This document shows positions 44,944-54,028 of a stretch of 64,000 bases of DNA, in pieces (positions within the stretch are counted from its first letter, which is position 1; the number at the start of each line of letters is the position of its first letter). Source of the stretch: Paucibacter sp. KCTC 42545 (GTDB taxonomy: Bacteria; Pseudomonadota; Gammaproteobacteria; Burkholderiales; Burkholderiaceae_C); assembly GCF_001477625.1 (NCBI RefSeq), contig NZ_CP013692.1:4650001-4714000 (forward strand). Direction: 5' to 3'. Under the pieces are notes generated by a model, which did not search any database, was not told the origin of the DNA, and saw only the letters and a list, made by a program, of their open reading frames with translations. Position numbers and translations under genes: made by a program.

Positions 44944-45816
44944 TTGAAGCCACAACTCGCGCTGATGTTTAACGCCCTGATCTGGGGGCTTTCCTGGTGG
45001 CCGTTTCGGCAGTTTCAAGCGCTCGGGCTGCACCCGCTGTGGACCACGGTGGCGCTGTACGTGCTGTCGCTGCTGGTGCTCAGCGCCAGTCAGCCGCAGG
45101 CCTGGCGCGAGCTGGCGCGTACGCCCGCCCTCTGGCTGGTGACGCTGGCTGCCGGCGTGACCAATACCGCCTTCAACTGCGGCGTGGCCACCGGGGATGT
45201 GGTGCGGGTGGTGCTGCTGTTCTATTTGATGCCGCTATGGGCGGTGCTGCTGGCGCGCCTGATTCTGGGCGAGCGCCTGACGGCCCTGGCCGGCCTGCGC
45301 ATGGTGCTGGCTTTGGGCGGCGCGGCCATTGTGCTGTCGCCTGAAGGGGGCGGCCTGCCGCTGCCGGCGGGTCTTTCTGACTGGCTGGGCCTGGCCGGCG
45401 GCTTCACTTTTGCGCTCAACAATGTGATGTTGCGGCGCCAGTCCGCCAGCAATGGCCCGGCCGCTTGCGCCTTGGCCATGTTTGCCGGTGGCGTTGGCGT
45501 GGCCGGCACGGCGGCGGCCTTGCTGGCTGGCGCGTCGGTGATCAGCTGGCCCGGCCTGCCGGGTCCGATCTGGTTGCTGCCCTTGGCGGGCATGGCACTG
45601 CTGTTCTTTTTGTCCAACCTCAGCCTGCAGTATGGCGCCGGGCGCCTGCCGGCCAATGTGACGGCCATCATCATGCTGACCGAGGTGCCGGTGGCCGCAC
45701 TCTCGGCCCTGTGGCTGGGCGGCGGCCAGTTGGATGTGAAGACGGCGCTGGGCGGGGTTTGCATTCTGGCCGCGGCCCTGCTGGCGGCGCTGGAGCGCAA
45801 GGCAAGCGCTGCATAA
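44944..45816 (+). CDS. EamA-family transporter
   Basis: The 290-residue protein has ten hydrophobic segments and two EamA repeats (FNALIWGLSWWPFRQFQALGLHPLW; AFNCGVATGDVVRVVLLFYLMPLWAVLLARLILGERL). The second half includes VTAIIMLTEVPVAALSALWLGGG. The substrate is unknown. The start is probably the TTG at 44944, which gives KPQLALMFNALIWG; an ATG at 44965 would remove only seven residues. The gene is followed by glutathione peroxidase 97 bases later. Confidence 0.87.
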   Translation: MKPQLALMFNALIWGLSWWPFRQFQALGLHPLWTTVALYVLSLLVLSASQPQAWRELARTPALWLVTLAAGVTNTAFNCGVATGDVVRVVLLFYLMPLWAVLLARLILGERLTALAGLRMVLALGGAAIVLSPEGGGLPLPAGLSDWLGLAGGFTFALNNVMLRRQSASNGPAACALAMFAGGVGVAGTAAALLAGASVISWPGLPGPIWLLPLAGMALLFFLSNLSLQYGAGRLPANVTAIIMLTEVPVAALSALWLGGGQLDVKTALGGVCILAAALLAALERKASAA

Positions 45817-45877
45817 ATCGGGGCGAGGCTGCGCAGCAGGGATCAGCCTGATTTGTGCAGAGCTTCCCCGGGCCGGC

Positions 45878-45883
45878 TAATAT
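45878..45883 (+). promoter_or_regulatory. Probable -10 element for glutathione peroxidase
   Basis: TAATAT lies 31 bases before the ATG. A TTGTGC about 19 bases upstream could be a poorly spaced -35. Confidence 0.35.
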
Positions 45884-45913
45884 CCGCGCAACTCAGCAGA
45901 TCGGAGCATCCCC

Positions 45914-46426
45914 ATGGCGTCCAGCGTTTACGACTTTCAGGCCTTGTCCATCGACGGCAAGCCGGCCGATTTGGCCAGCCAGCGCGGCAAGGTCCTGCTG
46001 ATCGTCAACACCGCCAGCCAATGCGGCTTCACCCCGCAGTTCAAAGGCCTGGAGTCGCTGTGGCAGGAATTTGGCGAGCAAGGCCTGGTGATCGTGGGTT
46101 TCCCCAGCAATGAGTTCGGTGGGCAGGACCCCGGCAGCAATGAGGACATCGCCTCGTTTTGTGAGCTGAACTTCGGCGTCAGCTTCCCGATGATGGAGAA
46201 GATCAAGGTCAATGGCGCCGACGCTCACCCGCTGTGGCAATGGCTGAAAAGCCAGAAGCCCGGTTTTCTGGGCACCGAGCTGATCAAGTGGAACTTCACC
46301 AAATTCCTGATCGGCCGCGATGGCCAGGTGATCAAGCGTTATGCCCCGAATGACGCACCGGCCAGCCTGCGCGCGGACATCGAGGCGGCGCTGAAGGGGG
46401 ACTGCGGCATTGGCAGTACCTTGTAA
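45914..46426 (+). CDS. Glutathione peroxidase (thioredoxin-type, Cys)
   Basis: The 170-residue protein reduces hydroperoxides in the cytosol. The catalytic motif is NTASQCGFTPQFKGLE with Cys, encoded by TGC rather than a selenocysteine TGA. The Gln and Trp partners are in GFPSNEFGGQDPGSNEDI and KWNFTKFLIGRDG. Like many bacterial homologues it may use thioredoxin rather than glutathione. It is the last normal-composition gene before the low-G+C patch. Confidence 0.94.
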   Translation: MASSVYDFQALSIDGKPADLASQRGKVLLIVNTASQCGFTPQFKGLESLWQEFGEQGLVIVGFPSNEFGGQDPGSNEDIASFCELNFGVSFPMMEKIKVNGADAHPLWQWLKSQKPGFLGTELIKWNFTKFLIGRDGQVIKRYAPNDAPASLRADIEAALKGDCGIGSTL

Positions 46427-46457
46427 CTTCAGTCCCCCCTTAAATTAGCTACGCCCG

Positions 46458-47591
46458 TCAGGTCGTACAGTAAATATTTCTGAAGGCTGTTATTGACGAA
46501 AACTCGTAGCGTGCCAGCGCTGTACGATTGAAGTTGCGGCGTTGCTGGGAATCGATGCCTTGAATTTCCAATTTCTCGAGTGGGGATAATAAGAGTCCAA
46601 TATCCGCTGTCACCGCTAATTCATTGGCAGTATTTGGAAAAATTGAAATTAAGTCTAAACCGTAGCGAACAGCGTCGCGAATCGTTGATAGGCCCCCTCG
46701 CGGAACAATCACTAGCCCATGTGATGCGGCGATAATGCGGTGGTACATGTCTTCGTAGATCGGGTATGGGTAGCAGCGAAGCCAAACTGGTCTTGTGCCT
46801 GCATCAATGAGCGACAGGGTGGGCATGTCATTGCGGAAGCTAACAATCTCGAGAGCGAGTGTTTTGTTTTCTTGCACGATCTTTCGCGCGGCTTCCAGGA
46901 AATGGTCTTTTCCTACCGATGGCTTCGGGAAGAGGACGATTCGGTAAACACTCTCGCTTCGTTCTACATCCTGTAAGCCAGGAATTCGGTTGAGAATTGG
47001 AGGTATGTGAGGAAGAATTTCAATAGGTGCTCGCCGACCTGTGCGCAGCATTTCTTCCCAGGGGGTGCGCCCGATTAGCCAACGACGCATCCCTTCGAAT
47101 GCCTTTTCAACGCTGGGAGGGTAGAGCAATTTTTCGCGTAGTTCTGCATCGCGTTCCGAAGAGCGATTTGGTTCGCTCCTTATTAGGCACTGATACTTCC
47201 AGTGACGGTCAATTTCGTCATCGGAGCAAATAATGCTAAGCTTCTCTTGGGGGTACAGTTCAATCAAACGATTGATTAAGTCGGCATTCCAAGGATTTAC
47301 CGAGTAAACTGCAATTTGATTGTATTGCTCAAATAGATCTAATACATTCGTTCCGTCTGTAGATACTTCATCATCGAGGGTCTCGGCGACATATTCGCGA
47401 ACTCCGCGTGGCCACGCTAGCATCGCCACTTGGTCTACAAAATCCTGCGGCGATTTGTCTTTGTGAATAATGCCGAAGCGCAGTACATCAATTGGCAATG
47501 GTTCATGAATATCTAATTGAACGCTTGCGAGCAACTTCGGCATGAAGAAATCAGCTCTGGTGGTAACGACTAGTGTTCTTTTTTGGCTCAT
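46458..47591 (-). CDS. Low-G+C orphan protein, possibly glycosyltransferase-like (377 aa)
   Basis: This ORF is much less G+C-rich (about half, by eye) than its neighbours and uses codons they avoid, so it was probably acquired recently. It has no signal peptide or membrane helix. I do not recognise it. ALYPQEKLSIICSDDEID-type and VYRIVLFPKPSVGKDHFLEAARKIV segments alternate strands and helices. HGLVIVPRGGLSTIRDAVRYGLDLIS resembles the donor-side loop of GT-B glycosyltransferases (a WecF-like pattern), but that is a weak guess. It points away from an AT-rich, gene-poor stretch and an IS element. Confidence 0.75.
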   Translation of the reverse strand: MSQKRTLVVTTRADFFMPKLLASVQLDIHEPLPIDVLRFGIIHKDKSPQDFVDQVAMLAWPRGVREYVAETLDDEVSTDGTNVLDLFEQYNQIAVYSVNPWNADLINRLIELYPQEKLSIICSDDEIDRHWKYQCLIRSEPNRSSERDAELREKLLYPPSVEKAFEGMRRWLIGRTPWEEMLRTGRRAPIEILPHIPPILNRIPGLQDVERSESVYRIVLFPKPSVGKDHFLEAARKIVQENKTLALEIVSFRNDMPTLSLIDAGTRPVWLRCYPYPIYEDMYHRIIAASHGLVIVPRGGLSTIRDAVRYGLDLISIFPNTANELAVTADIGLLLSPLEKLEIQGIDSQQRRNFNRTALARYEFSSITAFRNIYCTT

Positions 47592-48052
47592 TTGTTCGAG
47601 TTATCTGATTGGTGCGAAAAAAATCTAACAAAGAGATCCCTCCCTGATCAAGGACCTCCAAAAAAACTGCGCTTCATTGTAATTCGGTAAATTCATAAAA
47701 GACCTCCATCTTGGCGTTGCCCAATCCCAATGGTAAGAAACTCCGGGATGGCTACAGTTATGTTTGGCACTCGGGCCGGTGAAGCGCGCCTCCATTTAGC
47801 CATGGGTCATGGCGTAAAAGGTCTGTGTGGGCTCGCCCTGAGGGGACAGGCTGCGTCCGCGTGCCACGCGGCGGGCTGGCATCAGGCGTTGCAATTGAGG
47901 CAACAGGGGAGGGTCTTACTCCCAATCCAGTGTGGCGAATTGCTCTGCAGCGCGGTCATGAGGGCCAGGGCGGGGGGGGCGGACATGCTTGTGCGGGGTT
48001 AATTTGTCGGCTAGCCGACATTTTCTGCGGCGCCGGCCACTAAGCTGGCGGC
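47592..48052. other. Gene-poor stretch between the low-G+C gene and the broken DUF2332 gene
   Basis: The first ~130 bases are A+T-rich and probably hold the promoter of the orphan gene. The rest returns to high G+C and has short open frames (for example 47730-48002) that look like nothing known. A G tract of eight or more lies near 47971-47980, and a terminator-like palindrome is at 48005-48020. It may be the decayed end of an acquired segment. Confidence 0.5.
48005..48025 (+). terminator. Perfect palindrome followed by TTTT
   Basis: TGTCGGC-TA-GCCGACA is followed by TTTTC. It could be a short terminator closing the preceding stretch or an operator of the DUF2332 gene that begins 30 bases later. 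Confidence 0.4.
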
Positions 48053-48087
48053 ATGAATCTCGAATCAAGCCAAGCCTGGGCGCAGCA

Positions 48088-48092
48088 GTTTC
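48088..48092 (+). repeat. Left target-site duplication (GTTTC)
   Basis: GTTTC here is repeated at 49317-49321 on the other side of the element. Because the duplication ends in G and C, a 17-bp terminal repeat with a 3-bp TTT duplication is equally consistent. Confidence 0.75.
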
Positions 48093-49316
48093 GAGACCGC
48101 TGCATAACATCCCTAATGCGCGCAACTTGAAGATGCGGTGCAATACAGGGCATGGACAGTTTCTTCCTGATGGGTGCCAAGCCGCTGGTTCAAGACTCGC
48201 CGACGATGAAGTTGCACGAGTTGCTGGATTGGGTTGAGATCAGCCACAAGCTCAAAGGCTTGTACAAGCGTGAGGCCAGTAATGGCGGCGGACCTGAGCC
48301 CTATGCGCCGCTGGCGATGTTCAAGCTGATGCTGCTGGGCCAGTGGCATGGTCTGTCGGACACGCAGTTGGAGCATGCGCTCAAGGTTCGACTGGACTTT
48401 ATGGTGTTCACTGGCTTCGAGCCCGGTGACGACAGCTTTCCTGATGCCACCACCATCTGCCGCTTCCGCAACCGATTGGTGACGGCCAAGCTCGATCAAG
48501 TGCTGCTGCGCCGGGTCAATGTGCAACTTGAAGGCCAGGGGCTCAAGGTGGCCGGCAGCCGGGGCGCCATCATCGACGCCACGATCATCGAGAGCGCGGC
48601 TCGGCCGAATCAACACATCGAAGTCGATGAGGACGGCCAGGCCGATGTGGTGGACAGTGCAGACGACGAAGCCCGCTGGGTCAAGAAAGGCAAGGACGCC
48701 TTCTTCGGCTATCGCGGCTACAGCGCGGTGGACACAGAAGATGGCTATGTCGAGCACGTCGAAGTCCACCCCGCCAACCAAGCCGAAGTCAACAAGTTGC
48801 CCGGCATCGTGGAGGCGCTCGCAGCGCAAGGCGTCCAGCCTGAGGGTGTGCTGGCCGACAAGGGCTACGCGAGCGCAGCCAACCGGGAGTACCTCAAGAA
48901 CAAGGGCATCGGCGACCTGATCCAGTTCAAGGGGAGCCGAGGCAACCCGGTGCATCCTTTGCAGACGCAGATGAACCGGGCCATCGCCACGCTGCGCTAC
49001 AAGGTCGAGCAAGGCTTCGGGACAATGAAGAGAAAGTTCCACCTGAGCCGAGCGCGGTACTTTGGCGCGGCCAAAACGCAGGCGCAAATGGCGTGGGCGG
49101 CGCTGGGTGTCAACCTGCTCAAGGCGATGAGGAAGCTGCAAAGCGGACGGCTGCAGCCGTGTGCAGGGAGTAGTCCGTCTTGATGGGCCAAAGGGCCCGA
49201 AGGAAGGGCCGAAAACCCTTCAAAACGCTCTAAAACCGAGCGATTTTTCCGCATCATGGAATCCTCGCCTGCCGCTGAGGTGGGCGAGTTTGCAGAGCGG
49301 GTTATGCAGCGGTCTC
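48093..49316 (+). mobile_element. IS5-family insertion sequence (1224 bp)
   Basis: Perfect 16-bp terminal inverted repeats bound it: GAGACCGCTGCATAAC at 48093-48108 and its complement at 49301-49316. One transposase gene fills it. Both repeats, the target duplication and the reading frame of the interrupted gene agree on the ends. The GAGACC start is common among IS5-family elements. The intact ends and gene suggest a recent, possibly still mobile copy. Confidence 0.95.
48152..49183 (+). CDS. IS5-family transposase
   Basis: The 343-residue DDE transposase cuts and joins the element's ends. The N-terminus has the IS5 DNA-binding region (YAPLAMFKLMLLGQWHGLSDTQLEHAL), then the catalytic core: first Asp in GAIIDATIIESAA, second Asp in GVLADKGYASAANREYL, Glu in YKVEQGFGTMKRKF with the IS4/IS5 Y-(2)R-(3)E-(6)K-like spacing. 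The ORF is full length with no frameshift, so it should be active. It reads in the same direction as the gene it disrupts. Confidence 0.95.
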   Translation: MDSFFLMGAKPLVQDSPTMKLHELLDWVEISHKLKGLYKREASNGGGPEPYAPLAMFKLMLLGQWHGLSDTQLEHALKVRLDFMVFTGFEPGDDSFPDATTICRFRNRLVTAKLDQVLLRRVNVQLEGQGLKVAGSRGAIIDATIIESAARPNQHIEVDEDGQADVVDSADDEARWVKKGKDAFFGYRGYSAVDTEDGYVEHVEVHPANQAEVNKLPGIVEALAAQGVQPEGVLADKGYASAANREYLKNKGIGDLIQFKGSRGNPVHPLQTQMNRAIATLRYKVEQGFGTMKRKFHLSRARYFGAAKTQAQMAWAALGVNLLKAMRKLQSGRLQPCAGSSPS

Positions 49317-49321
49317 GTTTC
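49301..49321. repeat. Right terminal inverted repeat and target duplication
   Basis: GTTATGCAGCGGTCTC (49301-49316) is the exact reverse complement of the left end. GTTTC (49317-49321) is the second target copy. Confidence 0.9.
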
Positions 49322-50408
49322 GTCATTTTGCCGCGCTGGAATGCCTGCAAGACCCGCTCTACGTGGCGATATGCCAAGCGGTGGCGGATACGCCTGAGCT
49401 GCTCGCCCTGATGGCCCATGCGCCGCCCACTCAAGCCATTCCCAATCTGCTGCTGGCGGCCCTGCATGAGCGGGTGTTGGCCGGCGTGGCCCATCCCTTG
49501 GCGGACTACTACCCCAGCGTGGGCGGCCAACGCTTGCCTGACGCGCAGCTGCCGGCGCTGCTGCTGGATTTCGCGCGCCAGCAGCAGGCCAGCCTGATCG
49601 AATCCCTGCGTGAGCGCCGCACTCAGACCAATGAGATCGGCCGTTGCGCCGTGCTCTGGCCGGCCCTGCAACACATCGCGGGCTTGAGCGGAAGCCGCAG
49701 CCGCGTGCTGAGCTTGATCGACTTCGGCTGCAGCGCGGGCCTGAACCTGGGCGTGGACCGTTACCGCTACCGCTATCAAACCGAGTCCGGCGCGGGCTTT
49801 GTGCGCGGCGCGCCAGTCGGGCCCGAGCGGCCCGAGATCGTGTGTGACTGGCTGGGCGCAGCCGCCGCGCCCCCGGCCGAGCAGGCTTGGCAGCTTCAGC
49901 AGCGCGTGGGTTTGGATCTGGCCCCGCTGGATGTTCAGGACCCGGCGGCCCTGCGCTGGCTGCATGCCTGCTTATGGCCGCATGAGCGTGAGCGGGCGCG
50001 CCGGCTCGATCAAGCCGTGGCCCTGGTGGACCAGCACCGCATAAAGCAATGTGAAGATGGGCTGAGTGTGCTGGAGGCGCAGTTGGCCGCGGGTGACTTT
50101 GCCGGCAGCCAGGTGGTGCTGTTCAATAGCTGGGTGCTGTACTACTTCACGCCCGCCGCCTTGCAGGACTATCAGGCGCGCGTGCGGCGACTGGTGCTGC
50201 AGCATGGCCTGATTTGGCTCAGCGCCGAGGGGGCGGCCTTGCGTCCACCGGGCCTGGATCTGCCGCCCTTGGCCGCCGAGCGCGCCGGCGCCAGCGCCAC
50301 CTTGTGGACGCTGCAGTGGGCCGCTAATGGGCAGATTCAGCAGCAGGCGCTGGCTTGGTCACACCCGCATGGGCGCTGGCTGGCTTGGTGTGCTTGAGCG
50401 GGGCGTGA

Positions 50409-52301
50409 TCAGGCGGGCTCACTCGACGGCGCGCTGAACACCTTGAAGCCGTCTCCGCCCGCATGCTTGGCTTCGTACAAGGCCAGGTCGGCTTGCTTGA
50501 AGATGTCGCCGGTGGCGCTGTCGCGGCCGACAAACAAGCTGATGCCTATGCTGCAGCGGCAGGGCCAGTCCGGCGCGCCAGCCCCCAGCGCGACGGGCGC
50601 GTTCAAGGCGTCGAGGAGTTTGGCGGCGATCCGCCCGGCGTTGGCGGCGGCGGTGTCAAAGTCCTCGCCCAAGCCGCTCAGCAGCACCACGAACTCATCG
50701 CCGCCCATGCGGGCCACGGTGTCTTGGCCGCGGATCAAGGTCTTCATGCGGCGGGCCACCTCGATCAGGAGCAGGTCACCGGCATCGTGGCCCCACTGGT
50801 CGTTGAGACGTTTGAACTTGTCCAGGTCCAGCATCATCAAGGCACAGAACTGCCTGCTGCGCTGGCTGGCTGCGAGAGCAAGCTCCAGCCGGTCGCTGAG
50901 CAGGCGGCGGTTGGGCAACTGGGTCAGTTGATCGAGGTAGGCCATCTCCCGGATCTGGTCTTGAATCGCCTTGCGCTCGCTGATGTCGCGCACCGAGATG
51001 TAGAAGCAGGGCTCGCCGGCGATCTCAAAAGCGCTGACATTGAGTTCCACGTCACGCATCTCGCCTGCCTGCCCTTTGCGGATCAACGTTTCCAGGCTCA
51101 GCAACTCATTGCCCGCGCGCAGGGCGACAAAGGTGCGCGCCCGTGCGCGCTTGTCCGGCCACAGCTGCAGCAGTTCGAGCCGGCTCATGGCCACCAGCTG
51201 TTCGCGGCTCAGGCCCAGCAACTCGCACAAGCGGTCGTTGACGATGTTCAGGCGACCCTTGCCGTCCAGCACCATGATGCCGTCGCTGGCCCGCTTCAGA
51301 TACATGCGATTGCGCAGGCTGGCTTGCAAAGTGGCTTGGGTGGCTTTGCGCAGGGTCAGGCCCAGCAGCACCGAGACGATGGCGAAGCAGCAAACCAAAG
51401 CGGCGGCCGCTGCGATCTCGCCATACCAGCCGCGCAGATAGTCTTGGCTGGCCAGGCCCACCGCCAGCAAAAAGGGTGCGGCGTGCAGTCGCCGCATGCT
51501 CACCACCCGGTCGATGCCACCGGCACCGTCAGCGTTATGAAAATTCCCGGTCACGGCGCCGGCGTCGATCAGTTTCTGGAATTCCTTGGACACGACGCGG
51601 TTGCCGATCTCACCCGCCGGGCTGTCGGGTAGTGGCGGGTTGCGCGCGATCAGGCGCTGATCGGCGTCGCGCAAAGCGACGGTGCCGCCGCTACCCAGGT
51701 CAAGTCCGTAAATCAGCTTGCTGAAATACTCAACTCCGATGGGCGCGATGACCACGCCGGCGAAGTGCCCCTGGGCATCGACAAAGCGGCGCGCCGAGAC
51801 AATCACATAGCTTTGATCCACGCGCGAGCGGAGCAGGGGCGACAAGATGCGCTGCGGCTCGGTCTGGGTCTTGGCGCGTTGAAAATAGTCCCGGTCAGCG
51901 ATGTTGACCACATCGGCGGCGGGCTCCACACCCTCATTGACCAGGCCGTTGCCCTCGGCGTCGTAGACGCGCAAGGCCGGCAGCTCGGGCATGTTTTGCA
52001 GGCGGCGGGCCAGAAAGCTCAAGGCTTGGTCGGTCTGAATGCCACCGGCGCGGATTTCGCGCTCCAGCTCATCGGCGACGCTGGCCAGCACCAGATCAAT
52101 CTTCTCGATGCTGCTGGAGATATTGCCGTCCAACGTGTTGGCGATATTGGCCGTCTGCGCGTAAGCGCGCTCGTCAAAGAGCTGTTTGCTGCTGCTCAGC
52201 GACCACCAGAAGAAGATCGCCACGGTGGCGTTGGCGAGCAAGAGAATGGCCACGATGGAGGGCCAGAGCCACGACTCCCTGCGGGTGCTGAGTTTGGGCA
52301 T
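50409..52301 (-). CDS. dCache-PAS-GGDEF diguanylate cyclase
   Basis: The 630-residue protein has a membrane helix at about 12-35 (SIVAILLLANATVAIFFWW) and a periplasmic double-Cache domain (about 45-270: NIADRDYFQRAKTQTEPQRILSP). A second helix lies near 278-300, followed by a PAS domain (RASDGIMVLDGKGRLNIVNDRLCELLG) and a GGDEF domain (YLDQLTQLPNRRLL). GGDEF and an RGQD I-site are intact. Cache domains usually bind small organic molecules. A TTG at 52349 would add 16 residues; the ATG at 52301 is preferred. Confidence 0.92.
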   Translation of the reverse strand: MPKLSTRRESWLWPSIVAILLLANATVAIFFWWSLSSSKQLFDERAYAQTANIANTLDGNISSSIEKIDLVLASVADELEREIRAGGIQTDQALSFLARRLQNMPELPALRVYDAEGNGLVNEGVEPAADVVNIADRDYFQRAKTQTEPQRILSPLLRSRVDQSYVIVSARRFVDAQGHFAGVVIAPIGVEYFSKLIYGLDLGSGGTVALRDADQRLIARNPPLPDSPAGEIGNRVVSKEFQKLIDAGAVTGNFHNADGAGGIDRVVSMRRLHAAPFLLAVGLASQDYLRGWYGEIAAAAALVCCFAIVSVLLGLTLRKATQATLQASLRNRMYLKRASDGIMVLDGKGRLNIVNDRLCELLGLSREQLVAMSRLELLQLWPDKRARARTFVALRAGNELLSLETLIRKGQAGEMRDVELNVSAFEIAGEPCFYISVRDISERKAIQDQIREMAYLDQLTQLPNRRLLSDRLELALAASQRSRQFCALMMLDLDKFKRLNDQWGHDAGDLLLIEVARRMKTLIRGQDTVARMGGDEFVVLLSGLGEDFDTAAANAGRIAAKLLDALNAPVALGAGAPDWPCRCSIGISLFVGRDSATGDIFKQADLALYEAKHAGGDGFKVFSAPSSEPA

Positions 52302-52444
52302 GAAGGGGCGGAATGGGTAGGCGCGGCTGATGGCCGCGCGGCGGATCAAAAACTTGAGGCCAATTGGACCTCATCCGAGCCCTGCCGATGGGGGCAACAG
52401 GCTTTTATTCGTGGCTTTATTCCGGCGCGCCTAGCCGCAAATGC

Positions 52445-54028
52445 TCAGCCGAGCCGGAAAGCGCTTCTTGGCCCCTCGACGCCGACGCGGCTCAGGCGCG
52501 AAATCACCAGGGCGTTGAGATCCTGCTCTGCGATGACAAACTCGCTGCCGAGTTGCCAGCGCCATTGCTCGCCATGCCGGCTCCAGAGCAGGTAGCGCTC
52601 ACCCTCCGCCGGCTTGCCGGGCGGCAGGCGCAACTGCCAAGCCGGTGCGGCATCGGCCGGCTCGGTTGTGGGCAAAGCCAGCAGCAGCGGGGTGGGGGCG
52701 GGCTCCGGCAGCGTGACGTCCAGCCAGGGCGTGGCCGGCGGCATGGCGGCTTGAGCGTAGACGCCTTGCTTGAGCGCAAGTGCCAGGCCGCGCCGGTTCT
52801 GCAGCAAGGCCACCATGCTGAAGTGCGCATGGCCGGTGGCGGGCGCGCGAGCACGCTGCAATTCGATCTGCGCGCTGATCTCACTGATCGGCCAGCTGTC
52901 GGCCTTGTCCGTCACCTTGCTGGTGAACAGGCCTGGCCAGATATGGCGCTGCAGCGGGTTCTGCGCGCGCCAATAGTCCAGCAAGACATCAAACGCCTGC
53001 GGCGCTTGCTTGATGGGCCAGTAGAGCTGGGGCGCCAGATAGTCCAGCCAGCCATTGGCCAGCCACAGCTCCACATCGGCATAAAGCTTGTCGTACTGGC
53101 TGAAGCCGGCAATGCCCGGCGGCCGCAGCGCCGGCTTGGGTAGGCCGAAGGGGCTGATGCCAAAGCGCACCCAGGGCTTGCTGCTGAGCCGGATGGTTTG
53201 CTGCATGCGCTGCACCAGCTGATCGACATTGCGCCGGCGCCAGTCCGCGCGGCTCAGGCTGCCGCCGCTTTGCACAAAGCGCTGCCAGCTCGGCTCATCC
53301 GGGAAATCAAGCTCTTGCTTGCTGGCCGGCTCGGTGATGGGGTAGGGGTAGAAATAGTCGTCGATGTGGATGCCGTCCACCTCGTAGCGCGCCAGCACAT
53401 CGGCGATGACGGCCAGGCAGTGGTTGGCGGCGGCTTCTTCGCCGGGGTCGATCCAGAGCTGGTCGCCGTAACGCTTGACCCATTGCGGCTGGGTCTGGCT
53501 CAGGTGGCTGGCGGCGGGCGCCGATTGGGCCTGGCTTTGGCGCGCGCGGAAGGGGTTGAACCAGGCGTGCAGCTCCAGCCCGCGCGCATGGGCCTCGTTG
53601 ATCCAAAAGGCCAGCGGGTCGTAGAAGGGCTCTGGGGCCAGGCCTTGCGTGCCGCTCAGGTACTCGCTCCATGGCTCCAGCGCGCTGGGGTAGAGCGCAT
53701 CGGCGCTGGTGCGCACCTGCAAGATGATGGCGTTGAGCTTGAGCGCCACGGCGCTGTCCAGCAGCGTCCGCACTTCGGCCTGCTGCTCGGCCGTGCTGAG
53801 GCCTTTGCGGCTGGGCCAGTCGATATTGGCCACCGTCGCCACCCAGGCGGCGCGGAACTCGCGCGGCACTGCGGGCGCTTGCTCGGCCAGTTCGGGCGCG
53901 GGCAGCAAGCGCGGTGGATTGGCCAGGGCAGGCTTCAGCGGCGACTGCGCGCAAGCCATCAGCGCGGCGGCGCTGCCGCCAATCAGGCTGCGGCGCGACA
54001 AGGCTTTGGACTTGGGCTCGGCACTCAT
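52445..54028 (-). CDS. GHL10-family glycosyl hydrolase lipoprotein (DigH/YddW-like)
   Basis: The 527-residue protein has an export signal with a twin-arginine-like start (LSRRSLIGGSAAALMAC) and a lipobox Cys. The catalytic domain follows: REFRAAWVATVANIDWPS, then LNAIILQVRTSADALYPSALEPWSEYL, GLELHAWFNPFRA and VDGIHIDDYFYPYP, all GHL10 hallmarks. E. coli DigH of this family cleaves peptide-free glycan at the septum. It overlaps the AmpG-like gene by an ATGA, so it is co-translated with sugar-recycling genes. The C-terminal ~110 residues are a beta-rich add-on. Confidence 0.9.
   Translation of the reverse strand: MSAEPKSKALSRRSLIGGSAAALMACAQSPLKPALANPPRLLPAPELAEQAPAVPREFRAAWVATVANIDWPSRKGLSTAEQQAEVRTLLDSAVALKLNAIILQVRTSADALYPSALEPWSEYLSGTQGLAPEPFYDPLAFWINEAHARGLELHAWFNPFRARQSQAQSAPAASHLSQTQPQWVKRYGDQLWIDPGEEAAANHCLAVIADVLARYEVDGIHIDDYFYPYPITEPASKQELDFPDEPSWQRFVQSGGSLSRADWRRRNVDQLVQRMQQTIRLSSKPWVRFGISPFGLPKPALRPPGIAGFSQYDKLYADVELWLANGWLDYLAPQLYWPIKQAPQAFDVLLDYWRAQNPLQRHIWPGLFTSKVTDKADSWPISEISAQIELQRARAPATGHAHFSMVALLQNRRGLALALKQGVYAQAAMPPATPWLDVTLPEPAPTPLLLALPTTEPADAAPAWQLRLPPGKPAEGERYLLWSRHGEQWRWQLGSEFVIAEQDLNALVISRLSRVGVEGPRSAFRLG

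Larger units (their letters stand above)
48053..50397 (+). pseudogene. DUF2332 family gene interrupted by an IS5-family element
   Basis: The gene starts at 48053 (MNLESSQAWAQQF) and is cut after base 48092. It resumes at 49322 (RHFAALECLQDPLYVAICQAV) and runs to 50397. Removing the IS and one 5-base target copy leaves 1116 bases, an intact 371-residue frame. The body shows DUF2332 features: ERRTQTNEIGRCAVLWPAL, LSLIDFGCSAGLNLGVDRYRYRY and QVVLFNSWVLYYF. The SAGLNL segment resembles an S-adenosylmethionine-binding loop, but function is unknown. A 344-residue remnant could still be made from a GTG at 49363. Confidence 0.92.

Noticed and set aside
45914..46426. Possible selenocysteine glutathione peroxidase
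   Set aside because: The catalytic codon is TGC (Cys), so no selenocysteine is needed.
47730..48002. A 90-codon ORF in the gene-poor stretch
   Set aside because: No ribosome-binding site, no recognisable fold and an odd Cys/Gly composition; it also crosses the G tract. Kept as part of the intergenic note only.
52302..52349. Longer start (TTG at 52349) for the dCache-PAS-GGDEF protein
   Set aside because: It would add a basic stretch without a ribosome-binding site; the ATG at 52301 gives a normal signal-anchor start.
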